NCBI GenBank assembly: GCA_965215705.1
Contig: CBDCEE010000003.1
Coordinates: 1,054,001 to 1,118,000, forward strand
DNA: 64,000 bases
Source: JAAXPZ01 sp965215705
GTDB taxonomy: Bacteria > Campylobacterota > Campylobacteria > Campylobacterales > Sulfurovaceae
Direction of reading: 5' to 3'
Shown here: piece by piece, positions 50,010 to 57,427 of the stretch
Position numbering within the stretch: the stretch's first letter is position 1
How the letters are laid out: the number at the start of each line of letters is the position of its first letter
The notes under the pieces: generated by a model
The model's input: the letters and a program-made list of their open reading frames with translations, nothing else
Told to the model about the DNA's origin: nothing
Database searches by the model: none
Position numbers and translations under genes: made by a program

Positions 50010-50106
50010 AATTTAGGCAACCCAGCCATCTTTTTTGTTTTATAGTTACAAAAGGAAGATCTGTGGTTTTCCGTCCCTCTCTTTCAAGTAGGTTTGGCTT
50101 TCTCAA
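50010..50106 (-). promoter_or_regulatory. Cyclic di-GMP-I (GEMM) riboswitch
   Basis: On the minus strand the leader reads GCCAAACC-uacuuGAAAgagaGGGACGGAAAaCC, then a stem AUCUU-ccUUUUGU...ACAAAA-AAGAU, then GAUGGCUGGGUUGCC. This matches the class I c-di-GMP aptamer: GGCAAACC block, GAAA tetraloop helix, GGGACGcAAAGCC block, a variable P3 stem and the tetraloop receptor with GGGUU. Compensating pairs in P3 (AUCUU/AAGAU and UUUUGU/ACAAAA) support real structure. It sits about 40 bases upstream of the ATG of the PilJ-domain gene. Confidence 0.82.
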
Positions 50107-50205
50107 TTTGTATAGTATCGGAAAAATGTCAAAAAGTTGTCAAAAAATGGACTTCTCATATACATTCACTATATATGATTGGCAATCTCTAATGCCTACT
50201 TTGGG

Positions 50206-50211
50206 TATAAT
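50206..50211 (+). promoter_or_regulatory. Predicted -10 box for azlC
   Basis: TATAAT only 8 bases before the ATG at 50219. The expected transcription start falls on or next to the ATG, so the azlC message may be nearly leaderless. The 250-base gap 49969-50218 otherwise holds the riboswitch on the other strand. Confidence 0.55.
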
Positions 50212-50218
50212 CTTGCCC

Positions 50219-50917
50219 ATGAAATATAATAAAGAGATCAAAACTGCTTTTAAAAACTCCATCCCAGTGATGATGGGCTATCTAGTGCTAGGCTTTGCCT
50301 TTGGACTGCTCATGTCTAGCTACCAATATGCCTGGTATTGGACAGCATTGATGAGTATTTTTATCTATGCGGGAGCATTGCAGTTTGCCGCGGTGGGATT
50401 CTTCTCTGCCAAGCTTGGGATGATCGATATCGCCATTGCAAGCTTTTTTATCAATATCCGCCAATCTTTCTATGGACTCTCCATGCTCAAAAAATATGCC
50501 AACACTAAATGGGCAAAGCCCTACCTCATCCATACACTCACCGATGAGACCTATGCCGTACTCACCAGCATGAAGGTGGATCCTACCCTCTCCCAAAAGT
50601 ATTATGCACTTTTCCTCTCTGCTTTCAATCAAAGCTACTGGGTAGTGGGCTCGATCACAGGTGCACTCTTTGGCTCAGCTGTCAAGTTCGACACCAGAGG
50701 TGTGGCTTTTTCTCTCACAGCACTTTTTGTTGTACTTACTATTGAACAGTATAAAGCAACTCGTAATATAACCCCTTTTATCATCGGAGCCGTTGCCTCA
50801 GCGATCTCTCTGATGCTGCTGGGAAGCAATATGCTCTTGGGAGCTATCATTCTCTCCCTGGTGATCCTCTTTGGGCTTAGGTCACAGATAGAACGAGGAG
50901 CCAGCGATGGAAAATAG
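50219..50917 (+). CDS. azlC: AzlC-family branched-chain amino acid exporter, large subunit
   Basis: 232 residues with about five hydrophobic segments; the N-terminal FKNSIPVMMGYLVLGFAFGL and FINIRQSFYGLSM are family marks. Pairs with AzlD to export leucine-type amino acids. I take ATG 50219 because TATAAT lies at 50206-50211; the open frame continues far upstream but over a region coding on the other strand. The azlD ATG overlaps this gene's end. Confidence 0.9.
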   Translation: MKYNKEIKTAFKNSIPVMMGYLVLGFAFGLLMSSYQYAWYWTALMSIFIYAGALQFAAVGFFSAKLGMIDIAIASFFINIRQSFYGLSMLKKYANTKWAKPYLIHTLTDETYAVLTSMKVDPTLSQKYYALFLSAFNQSYWVVGSITGALFGSAVKFDTRGVAFSLTALFVVLTIEQYKATRNITPFIIGAVASAISLMLLGSNMLLGAIILSLVILFGLRSQIERGASDGK

Positions 50918-51233
50918 CTATCTTCTTACAGCTATTATGGTGATGGTCGCAGTCAATTATATGACCAGAGTATTGCCTTTTCTTTTCTATAGAGGCAGAA
51001 CCCCACCAGCACCTATACTCTTCCTTGAGCAGTATTTCCCTCCGGTGATCATGACGATACTAGTATTCTATTCACTCAAAGATATCGACTTTAAGTCTGC
51101 TCCTTATGGGGGATTTGAGCTCTCAGCAGTCGCAGTAACGATCGCATTGCACCTGATCTTTAAAAACTATCTGCTAAGCATTTTTGGGGCGACACTATTT
51201 TATATGGGCTTGGTGCAGGGATGGTTCTTTTAA
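50907..51233 (+). CDS. azlD: AzlD-family branched-chain amino acid exporter, small subunit
   Basis: 108 residues, four hydrophobic segments with the family's NYMTRVLPFLFYR at 15-27 and FLEQYFPPVIMTIL. Overlaps azlC by 11 bases, the standard arrangement for this exporter pair. The next gene starts at the base after this stop. Confidence 0.92.
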   Translation: MENSYLLTAIMVMVAVNYMTRVLPFLFYRGRTPPAPILFLEQYFPPVIMTILVFYSLKDIDFKSAPYGGFELSAVAVTIALHLIFKNYLLSIFGATLFYMGLVQGWFF

Positions 51234-51881
51234 ATGAAAAAATTTATTAAACGATTCTTTATCATGATACTTATTGGCATCATTACTGTCATCACCATCA
51301 ACTACACTATACCATACACGACTCAAGATCTCATCTACACCTCTACCAAACAGGTCCCCGCCAAGAGAGCTGCCCTGCTCCTAGGCACAACCAAATACCT
51401 CAGAGGTGGCTATAGAAACTACTTTTATACCTATCGCATCCGTGCAGCCGTCGCACTCTGGAAAGCAGGCAAGGTCAAAGCCATCATCGTCTCTGGAGAC
51501 AATGGCACCAAGTACTATGACGAGACCAGCACGATGTATGAAGACCTCATCAAAGCAGGCATCCCTGCACGATATATCACCAGAGACTACGCAGGATTTA
51601 GAACCCTCGACTCCGTGGTACGTGCTGAAGCGATTTTTGACCTAAAAGACTATATAATTATCTCACAGAGATTCCATCTGGAACGTGCTCTGTTCATTGC
51701 CAGAGCCAAAGGACAAAAAGCCATAGGCTTCGCAGCCAAGGATATCCCTGGCACCGATGCAGCCATGAAGATGAAGTACAGAGAGTACCTAGCCAGAACC
51801 AAAGCGTTTCTAGATCTCTATATCTTGGGTACAAATCCAAAATTTTATGGAAAAAAAGAGAGAGTGATTTACAAAAAATGA
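51234..51881 (+). CDS. SanA/YdcF-type DUF218 membrane protein
   Basis: 215 residues: one N-terminal helix (about 8-27), then a periplasmic alpha/beta domain with AALLLGTTKYLRGG, AIIVSGDNG, TLDSVVRAEAIF and the IIISQRFHLERALFIA block of the SanA group. SanA homologues affect envelope barrier properties. It lies between azlD and ligA; its end overlaps ligA by 4 bases. Ribosome site is within azlD. Confidence 0.9.
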   Translation: MKKFIKRFFIMILIGIITVITINYTIPYTTQDLIYTSTKQVPAKRAALLLGTTKYLRGGYRNYFYTYRIRAAVALWKAGKVKAIIVSGDNGTKYYDETSTMYEDLIKAGIPARYITRDYAGFRTLDSVVRAEAIFDLKDYIIISQRFHLERALFIARAKGQKAIGFAAKDIPGTDAAMKMKYREYLARTKAFLDLYILGTNPKFYGKKERVIYKK

Positions 51882-53824
51882 CAAACAAACAATACCAAGA
51901 CAAGATACAAATATTAAAACAATGGGCACATGCCTACTACGTAGAAGACAACCCCATAGCTACAGATGAAGAGTATGACAAACTCTACCATGAAGTGCTG
52001 GACTTCGAGACAGCACATCCTACTGAGGTGGCAGAAGACTCACCTACCAAGCGTGTGGGTGGTGTGGTGCGTGATGAGTTTTCTAAGGCAAAGCACATCA
52101 AACGTATGTGGAGTATGGAGGATGTCTTTACGACTGAGGAAGTACAGGAGTGGTTAGATAGAACGGTAAAAAATGTAGGAGAGTCTACCTACTTTTGTGA
52201 GCCTAAGTTCGATGGGGCTAGTATGAACTTGCTTTATGAAGATGGCAAACTTATTCGTGCTATCACGCGTGGTGATGGTGTCGTGGGTGAAGAGGTGACG
52301 GACAATGTACGTACCATACGCTCTGTACCACTTACCATAGACTATGAGGGGCAGATAGAGATACGTGGTGAAGTGGTCATCCGTAAAGATGATTTTGAAG
52401 AGATCAACAAGGAACGTTTGGATGAGGGGGAGCAAGTGTTTGCAAACCCTCGTAATGCTGCGGCAGGAAGTTTGAGACAGTTAGACTCTTCGGTAACAGC
52501 GAAGAGACGACTGGTTTTTTACCCCTGGGGGTTAGGAGAGAACAGTTTAAACCAACCTAAACTCTCAGAAAAGATGGATTTTGTATATGCTCTGGGGTTT
52601 TTGGAGCCTCCCTATGCTCAAGAGTGTAACAGCATAGAGGAGATAGAAGCTTTCTATCAAAAGCTTATCTCTCTACGTAATGAAATACCCATCATCATGG
52701 ATGGTATGGTCATCAAAGTAGATGAAGTGACACTGCAGGAAGACTTAGGCTATACAGTAAAAGTACCTAAGTGGATGTGTGCGTACAAATTCCCTGCTGT
52801 TGAGAAAGTTACCAAGGTCAATGCTATTACTTTGCAAGTGGGACGTACAGGTGTCATTACCCCAGTAGCAGAGGTAGAACCAGTAGAGGTAGAAGGTGCG
52901 ATGATAGCACGTGCCACCCTCCACAACTTCGATGAGATAGAACGAAAAGGGCTCCTTATTGGTGATAGCGTCATACTCATACGCTCTGGTGATGTCATCC
53001 CTAAGATAACCAAAGTCCTTACCGACAGAAGAGATGGCACAGAAATAGCCATAGAACGCCCAACAGAGTGTCCTACCTGTCACTCTGAAGTGTTAGATGA
53101 GGGTACACTCATAAAGTGTCAGAATTTAGACTGTCCAGACAGAGTCGTAAACTCCATCATACACTTTGCTAAAAAAGGGTGTATGAATATAGATGGGCTT
53201 GGCTCTAAGATAGTAGAGATACTCGTAAAAGAGGGTAAGATAAAAGATATTTTAGGGCTGTACCATCTAAAGTTTGAAGACTTAGAGGGTATGGAAGGCT
53301 TTAAAGAGAAGCGTATCAACAAACTACTTGATGCCATAGCAGATACCAAAGGTGTACCACTACACAGACTCATCTCTGCGATGGGCATAGAACACATCGG
53401 TGAGGTAGCAGGTAAGTCATTGGCTTTAGAGTTTGGACTTGGTATAGTAGATGCCACACTAGAACAAGTAGTAGCTATAGACGGCATAGGTGAAGAGATG
53501 GCGAACTCTTTGCTGGAGTTTATGAGAGTGAACTATGACTTTGTGCTAAAACTGTTCGATGAAATCGAACCTACGGTGGAAGAGAAAATAGAAGCTGAGG
53601 AAAATCCATTTAAAGACAAGACAGTGGTACTTACTGGTTCCATGTCTGTGAGCCGTGGAGTGGTCAAAGAGATGCTTGAGAAGCTTGGGGCTAAGGTGAG
53701 TGGTTCAGTGTCTAAAAAGACGGATTATGTGATTTACGGAGAAGATGCTGGGTCTAAGCTTACTAAGGCTGAAAGTTTGGGTGTGGCTACGCTTACTGAG
53801 GATGAGATGAGGGGGATGGTGTAG
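51878..53824 (+). CDS. ligA: NAD-dependent DNA ligase
   Basis: Essential ligase, 648 residues. Catalytic Lys110 in CEPKFDGAS; OB fold with GRTGVITPVAEVEPV; zinc finger CPTC...CQNLDCP; HhH region (IDGIGEEMANSL); C-terminal BRCT domain starting near KTVVLTGSM. Overlaps the SanA-like gene by 4 bases. In Campylobacter jejuni ligA is close to tlyA; here a block of AT-rich and other genes (53832-58920) separates them. Confidence 0.97.
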   Translation: MTNKQYQDKIQILKQWAHAYYVEDNPIATDEEYDKLYHEVLDFETAHPTEVAEDSPTKRVGGVVRDEFSKAKHIKRMWSMEDVFTTEEVQEWLDRTVKNVGESTYFCEPKFDGASMNLLYEDGKLIRAITRGDGVVGEEVTDNVRTIRSVPLTIDYEGQIEIRGEVVIRKDDFEEINKERLDEGEQVFANPRNAAAGSLRQLDSSVTAKRRLVFYPWGLGENSLNQPKLSEKMDFVYALGFLEPPYAQECNSIEEIEAFYQKLISLRNEIPIIMDGMVIKVDEVTLQEDLGYTVKVPKWMCAYKFPAVEKVTKVNAITLQVGRTGVITPVAEVEPVEVEGAMIARATLHNFDEIERKGLLIGDSVILIRSGDVIPKITKVLTDRRDGTEIAIERPTECPTCHSEVLDEGTLIKCQNLDCPDRVVNSIIHFAKKGCMNIDGLGSKIVEILVKEGKIKDILGLYHLKFEDLEGMEGFKEKRINKLLDAIADTKGVPLHRLISAMGIEHIGEVAGKSLALEFGLGIVDATLEQVVAIDGIGEEMANSLLEFMRVNYDFVLKLFDEIEPTVEEKIEAEENPFKDKTVVLTGSMSVSRGVVKEMLEKLGAKVSGSVSKKTDYVIYGEDAGSKLTKAESLGVATLTEDEMRGMV

Positions 53825-53831
53825 TTATATT

Positions 53832-55145
53832 ATGAGTTTATTTGAAATAGAAATTAATGATAATTTTAAAATATTAAATAGAGAAGTATTTCTAAAAAAA
53901 GATGAATTTGAAAAGTACTATAAATTAAATAATCTTAATGATGGATACAGGGATGATATCTCAGAATATTTATTAGACGATGTATCTTTAAAAGTACATC
54001 CTGATTATTTTTGTATGTATAATTATGGATTTTCTTCTGGATATTTAATTAGATATAGTATACAAGAAATTAGTACGATTATTACATCTGATTTATATGA
54101 GTTAAATAAGAATTCCAATGAAGAAGTTTTTTATCCAGAATGGCTACTCTTTCTAATTGCTATTAAAAAGAGGCGAATACAATTTATATCTGAAGATAAT
54201 TTTAGAACTTATATAAAATATTTTAAGTTTATTGCAGAAATTCGATATAAAACATATATTATTCGTAATATTCGTAATTATATTAATTTTAATAAGATGA
54301 AAAATCCAAATAAATTTCAAAAACCTTTATATAATCAATTATATCAATATGCTAAAAATTCTCAATTTGAAATTTCAGAGGTATATGCTTTTTTAAATTT
54401 TTTATATTCCTTCCACGATGAATTAAAGGAAAAAGAAAAATATAAGTTGATGTGGAATTTAGAAGTTTATATTATGGAAGCAGTAGAATTGTTAATGAGG
54501 TATGATATCTCAGTAGAAGAAATATATGAAAAATCCATTCGGGAAGGAACATCATATGCATATTTACAGACTATACGAATATATAAACCATTATATATTA
54601 GACAACATAAAACTTTTTTCACACCTCGTTTAGAAAAAATTAATGGTATTTTTAAGGAGAGTATAGATGTTGATACTCTTATGGATGCTTTTCTAGCAAA
54701 TGAAAAGTATGAGGATATTTTATTCTATTATATAGAATTAATCGAAAGACTAAATTCAAGTAAGATTAGTGAAGATATAATGGGTGCAATTATAAAAGCT
54801 ATAGTACTTGGAGTTGAAGAATATGTAAAAATGACAGTAGATAAGGAATTTTTTAATAGTTTAAATATTATAAGTTCAAATAAATTTGAAAGCTTAAAAA
54901 ATATAATTTGTCCAAACAGGGATGAGAATTTTTTTAATTGCTTTAAGAAAATAATTTCAAAAGAAGATTCTCTAGAAAAATATTTAATGATATATTATAT
55001 CTCAAGAAATTATTTAGCCCATAATAATATAGATATGGATAAATTTTTCTGGGGAGAAGATAGAAAACAAACTGTCATTAGTAATGTTATGGATTCAGTT
55101 ATGATGGTTTTATATAAGTTAGCCACTTTAGAATCAACTAACTAG
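53832..55145 (+). CDS. AT-rich hypothetical protein with a C-terminal HEPN-type RNxxxH motif
   Basis: 437 residues, no signal peptide or membrane helix. It is by far the most AT-rich gene here, with AT-ending codons and many Ile/Asn/Tyr/Lys/Glu, unlike ligA 7 bases upstream, so it is probably acquired. Most of it looks like helical solenoid. Near the C terminus, SRNYLAHNNID carries Arg392-x4-His397, the RNxxxH catalytic motif of HEPN ribonucleases, in a helix-rich tail. HEPN proteins are common in toxin-antitoxin and anti-phage systems. No antitoxin partner is identified beyond the nearby ccdAB pair. The ribosome site is poor. Confidence 0.55.
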   Translation: MSLFEIEINDNFKILNREVFLKKDEFEKYYKLNNLNDGYRDDISEYLLDDVSLKVHPDYFCMYNYGFSSGYLIRYSIQEISTIITSDLYELNKNSNEEVFYPEWLLFLIAIKKRRIQFISEDNFRTYIKYFKFIAEIRYKTYIIRNIRNYINFNKMKNPNKFQKPLYNQLYQYAKNSQFEISEVYAFLNFLYSFHDELKEKEKYKLMWNLEVYIMEAVELLMRYDISVEEIYEKSIREGTSYAYLQTIRIYKPLYIRQHKTFFTPRLEKINGIFKESIDVDTLMDAFLANEKYEDILFYYIELIERLNSSKISEDIMGAIIKAIVLGVEEYVKMTVDKEFFNSLNIISSNKFESLKNIICPNRDENFFNCFKKIISKEDSLEKYLMIYYISRNYLAHNNIDMDKFFWGEDRKQTVISNVMDSVMMVLYKLATLESTN

Positions 55146-55174
55146 ATAAACCAAAAATAAAAATTTGGTTTATC
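55145..55174 (+). terminator. Intrinsic-type terminator after the HEPN gene
   Basis: GATAAACCAAA-aataaaaa-TTTGGTTTATC, an eleven-pair perfect stem that begins in the stop codon, followed by an A-rich run. On the opposite strand the same hairpin precedes a T-rich stretch. Likely a transcription end or a barrier between the HEPN gene and the ccdAB unit. Confidence 0.6.
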
Positions 55175-55263
55175 AAAAAATATTGTATACTATTTTCAGA
55201 ATAAAATTAATTTTTATTATGCTGTATATGTCGTGTACACGTACCTTATAGAAGTTTGATATA

Positions 55264-55297
55264 TTTTAAAGTCAAAATTTGAAATTTGACTTTAAAA
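55264..55297. repeat. Perfect 13-base inverted repeat
   Basis: TTTTAAAGTCAAA-atttgaaa-TTTGACTTTAAAA, 13 paired bases with an 8-base loop, between the HEPN gene and the remnant of the tlyA start. It may be a second terminator or an operator. The surrounding 55146-55413 has no other clear gene. Confidence 0.6.
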
Positions 55298-55321
55298 ATA
55301 AATAAGAAAAAAGAAGAGAAA

Positions 55322-55366
55322 ATGAGACTAGACAAATACCTACTTGTATATATGCCAGGATATGAG
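55322..55366 (+). pseudogene. Remnant of the tlyA start
   Basis: The sequence AGAGAAA-ATGAGACTAGACAAATACCT repeats AGAGAAACA-ATGAGACTGGATAAATACCT at the real tlyA start (58917). The peptides MRLDKYL...PGYE and MRLDKYLVEEGYFE align, then the similarity stops and the frame ends at 55444. Its position after ligA, next to the insert, suggests it is a duplication scar of tlyA. Confidence 0.55.
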
Positions 55367-55377
55367 ATTATGTATGC

Positions 55378-55383
55378 TATAAT
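55378..55383 (+). promoter_or_regulatory. Predicted -10 box for ccdAB
   Basis: TATAAT 31 bases before the ccdA ATG; AAAGGA stands 5 bases before the ATG. CcdA-type antitoxins often repress their own promoter; no operator is called here. Confidence 0.5.
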
Positions 55384-55413
55384 ACACATACTATACCCAC
55401 ATAAAGGATACAC

Positions 55414-55659
55414 ATGTCAGCTATCTATGATGAAACAGCTATGAAAAAAGCAACAAATGTAACCATCAACTCTGATCTACTTCAAAAAGCAAAAAGTTAT
55501 AAAATCAATATCTCCCAGACTTTTGAAAAGCATTTAACAGAAGTGGTTAAGAAGAAAAAAGAGCAGGAGTGGCTCGAAGAAAATCGGGAAGCTATAGAAG
55601 CATATAATACTCGTGTAGAAAGAGATGGGCTTTTTAGTGATAGTTTCAGGAGATTTTAG
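55414..55659 (+). CDS. ccdA: CcdA-type antitoxin
   Basis: 81 residues: an N-terminal ribbon-helix-helix DNA-binding segment (KATNVTINSDLLQKAKSYKINISQTFEKHL) and a C-terminal acidic antitoxin tail (QEWLEENREAIEAYNTRVERDGLF) typical of CcdA. Stop overlaps the toxin start by one base (TAGTG). It neutralises the CcdB-like gyrase toxin next to it. Located in the insert between ligA and the tlyA operon. Confidence 0.88.
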   Translation: MSAIYDETAMKKATNVTINSDLLQKAKSYKINISQTFEKHLTEVVKKKKEQEWLEENREAIEAYNTRVERDGLFSDSFRRF

Positions 55660-55964
55660 TGGCACAGTTTGATGTCTATAAAAACAGTGATGTAAAAAGT
55701 CTTCGACAATTTCCTTATCTACTAGATATACAAAGTAACTTACATAGCAATATGATTAGCAGGGTAGTTGTACCATTAGCTATAGACGTACCTACAGTAC
55801 AGCATCTCACACCTGTATTTGAGATAGAAGAGCTAAACGTAGTTGCTTATGTCATGGAGATGACAAGTGTACCTAAAAGCATCCTTGTCGATAAAGTAAC
55901 TAACGTATCTCATTACAGAAACCAGATAGTAGATGCTTTAGATTTTTTAGTGAATGGATTTTAA
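55659..55964 (+). CDS. ccdB: CcdB-type gyrase toxin
   Basis: 101 residues, start GTG overlapping the ccdA stop. The N-terminal MAQFDVYKN and PYLLDIQSNL, RVVVPLAIDV, EMTSVPKSIL and the C-terminal DALDFLVNGF follow the CcdB family. F-plasmid CcdB ends in a Trp-Gly-Ile triad needed to poison gyrase; here the final residues are Asn-Gly-Phe, so toxicity may differ. Chromosomal CcdB relatives often lack the Trp. Family call is secure. Confidence 0.87.
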   Translation: MAQFDVYKNSDVKSLRQFPYLLDIQSNLHSNMISRVVVPLAIDVPTVQHLTPVFEIEELNVVAYVMEMTSVPKSILVDKVTNVSHYRNQIVDALDFLVNGF

Positions 55965-56034
55965 ACGTATATAGTAAGCAAGAAAGAGCATACATGAAAA
56001 TAGTCAATTCCAACATACCAAAAGGAAACCAAAT

Positions 56035-56403
56035 ATGAAAAAATTTCTACTCCCCGCTATAGCCATAGCCATCAGTATCTACCTCCTCTTCTCTATCTTT
56101 GTCGAGGATGTTGCCATCAACAGGTACGAAGACTACCAGACCGTCCAAGACCAACAGGCGATAGAAAAGGGTTGGGTGCCTGCTATACTGCCTTTCTCTG
56201 CCTATGAGATTGCAGAGACCCATGACCCTGATAGTCCTGATATCTTTGGTATGTTCAAGTACAAAGAAGCGGATGAAACTACTCTGCTCTCCAAACTAAC
56301 CGATCTACATGAACAAAATGGTACCATGGCATGGGAGGGCTTTCTCTTTCATATAGATAAAGAGAAGAACCTGGTCAAGTATAGAAACAAGGTAGCCCAA
56401 TAA
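56035..56403 (+). CDS. Small single-helix membrane protein
   Basis: 122 residues; helix at about 5-23 (LLPAIAIAISIYLLFSIFV), then a soluble part with an acidic middle (HDPDSPDIFGMFKYKEADE). AAAGGAAAC site upstream. Unrecognised; possibly secreted or membrane-anchored. Composition matches the core genome rather than the AT-rich insert, so it belongs to the right-hand block. Confidence 0.65.
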   Translation: MKKFLLPAIAIAISIYLLFSIFVEDVAINRYEDYQTVQDQQAIEKGWVPAILPFSAYEIAETHDPDSPDIFGMFKYKEADETTLLSKLTDLHEQNGTMAWEGFLFHIDKEKNLVKYRNKVAQ

Positions 56404-56459
56404 ACTGACAAAGCATCCCTCATGGACTTTTAGGTAAAATACTACCAAAAAGAGAAGAG

Positions 56460-56873
56460 ATGAAACAGCTGTTACTGATCCTATTATGTATCACTCCCCT
56501 ACTCTCAGGAGAACTCAACTGGCAGCACTCCTATGACCAAGCCGTAGCCAAAGCCAAATCTGAGAAAAAGAATATCTTTGTCTTTATCGAGGCAAAGCAC
56601 TGCCCTTATTGTGAGCAGATGATGGACGAGGTACTCAGTACCAAATACATCGATAATGCCCTCAAGCACTTTATCCCACTCAAGCTCGATATCTCCAGCA
56701 AAGATGCCAAAACCCACTTCCCCAAAGCGGTAGTCACCCCTACGAGCTACTTTATCACTCCACAGAAGCAGCCACTGGAAGAGATCATAGGCTATCTCAA
56801 TGAGGAGTTTTTCTTTTGGAAGATCGATGCGGCTGAGGCAGAAGCGAAGAAGATACAAAAGGATAAAAAATGA
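56460..56873 (+). CDS. Periplasmic thioredoxin-fold protein
   Basis: 137 residues with a signal peptide (KQLLLILLCITPLLSG) and CPYC active-site pair in EAKHCPYCEQMM, near residues 44-47. The cis-Pro loop is VVTPTSYF. This is the SoxW/thioredoxin-like_2 type of periplasmic disulfide reductase or isomerase. ATG directly follows GAAGAGA; its stop overlaps the DUF1287 gene start. Confidence 0.85.
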   Translation: MKQLLLILLCITPLLSGELNWQHSYDQAVAKAKSEKKNIFVFIEAKHCPYCEQMMDEVLSTKYIDNALKHFIPLKLDISSKDAKTHFPKAVVTPTSYFITPQKQPLEEIIGYLNEEFFFWKIDAAEAEAKKIQKDKK

Positions 56874-57427
56874 AACGACTCCTAACTATACTGCTCCTCT
56901 TGGCTTCACTTTTAACTGCCGGTAATGTCGATACCTTCGTATCTGCTGCCAAAACACAGGTAGGCAAAACCCTGACCTACAACCCGGAGTATGTACGACT
57001 AAAGTTTCCCAAGGGAGACATCCCCCTCTCCAAAGGCGTCTGCACCGATGTAGTCGTACGTGCCCTGCGAGGACTGGACATCGACCTGCAAGAGCGTATC
57101 TATACATACAAGAAAACACACCCCAAGCTCTTCAAAGGGCTCTACTCTACCAACCGACTCGATCCCAACATCGACCATAGACGGGTCAAAAATATCCAAG
57201 CCTACCTCACAGCCAGAGGCTATCATATCAAGAGTGCTTTCAAGCCTGGAGATATCGTAGTATGGAAGCTCCCCGGCTCCAACCTCGACCATATCGGTAT
57301 CTGCTCTAACCACCTCAATAGTGATGGCGAACCTCTCATGATCCATAATGTAGGGGCAGGTGCCCAAGAAGAAGATGTACTCAGAGAATATAAGATCGTT
57401 GATCACTTTAGGATATTTGACCAATGA
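56870..57427 (+). CDS. DUF1287-family secreted NlpC-like protein
   Basis: 185 residues with a signal peptide (KRLLTILLLLASLLTAG). Family marks: KGVCTDVVVRALR with the putative catalytic Cys, LDHIGICSNH with the His, and LMIHNVGAGAQEEDVL. DUF1287 belongs to the cysteine peptidase/amidase superfamily, possibly acting on cell-wall peptides. It overlaps the next gene by 4 bases and the thioredoxin-fold gene by 4 bases, so the three are likely co-transcribed. Confidence 0.85.
   Translation: MKRLLTILLLLASLLTAGNVDTFVSAAKTQVGKTLTYNPEYVRLKFPKGDIPLSKGVCTDVVVRALRGLDIDLQERIYTYKKTHPKLFKGLYSTNRLDPNIDHRRVKNIQAYLTARGYHIKSAFKPGDIVVWKLPGSNLDHIGICSNHLNSDGEPLMIHNVGAGAQEEDVLREYKIVDHFRIFDQ

Noticed and set aside
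49877..50218. N-terminal extension of azlC to 49877
   Set aside because: The added residues are antisense to the PilJ-domain gene and riboswitch and have no family similarity; AzlC proteins start near 50219.
55322..55444. 40-codon frame as a gene of its own
   Set aside because: Only its first codons resemble tlyA; the rest overlaps the ccdAB promoter and ccdA start, so it is treated as a remnant.
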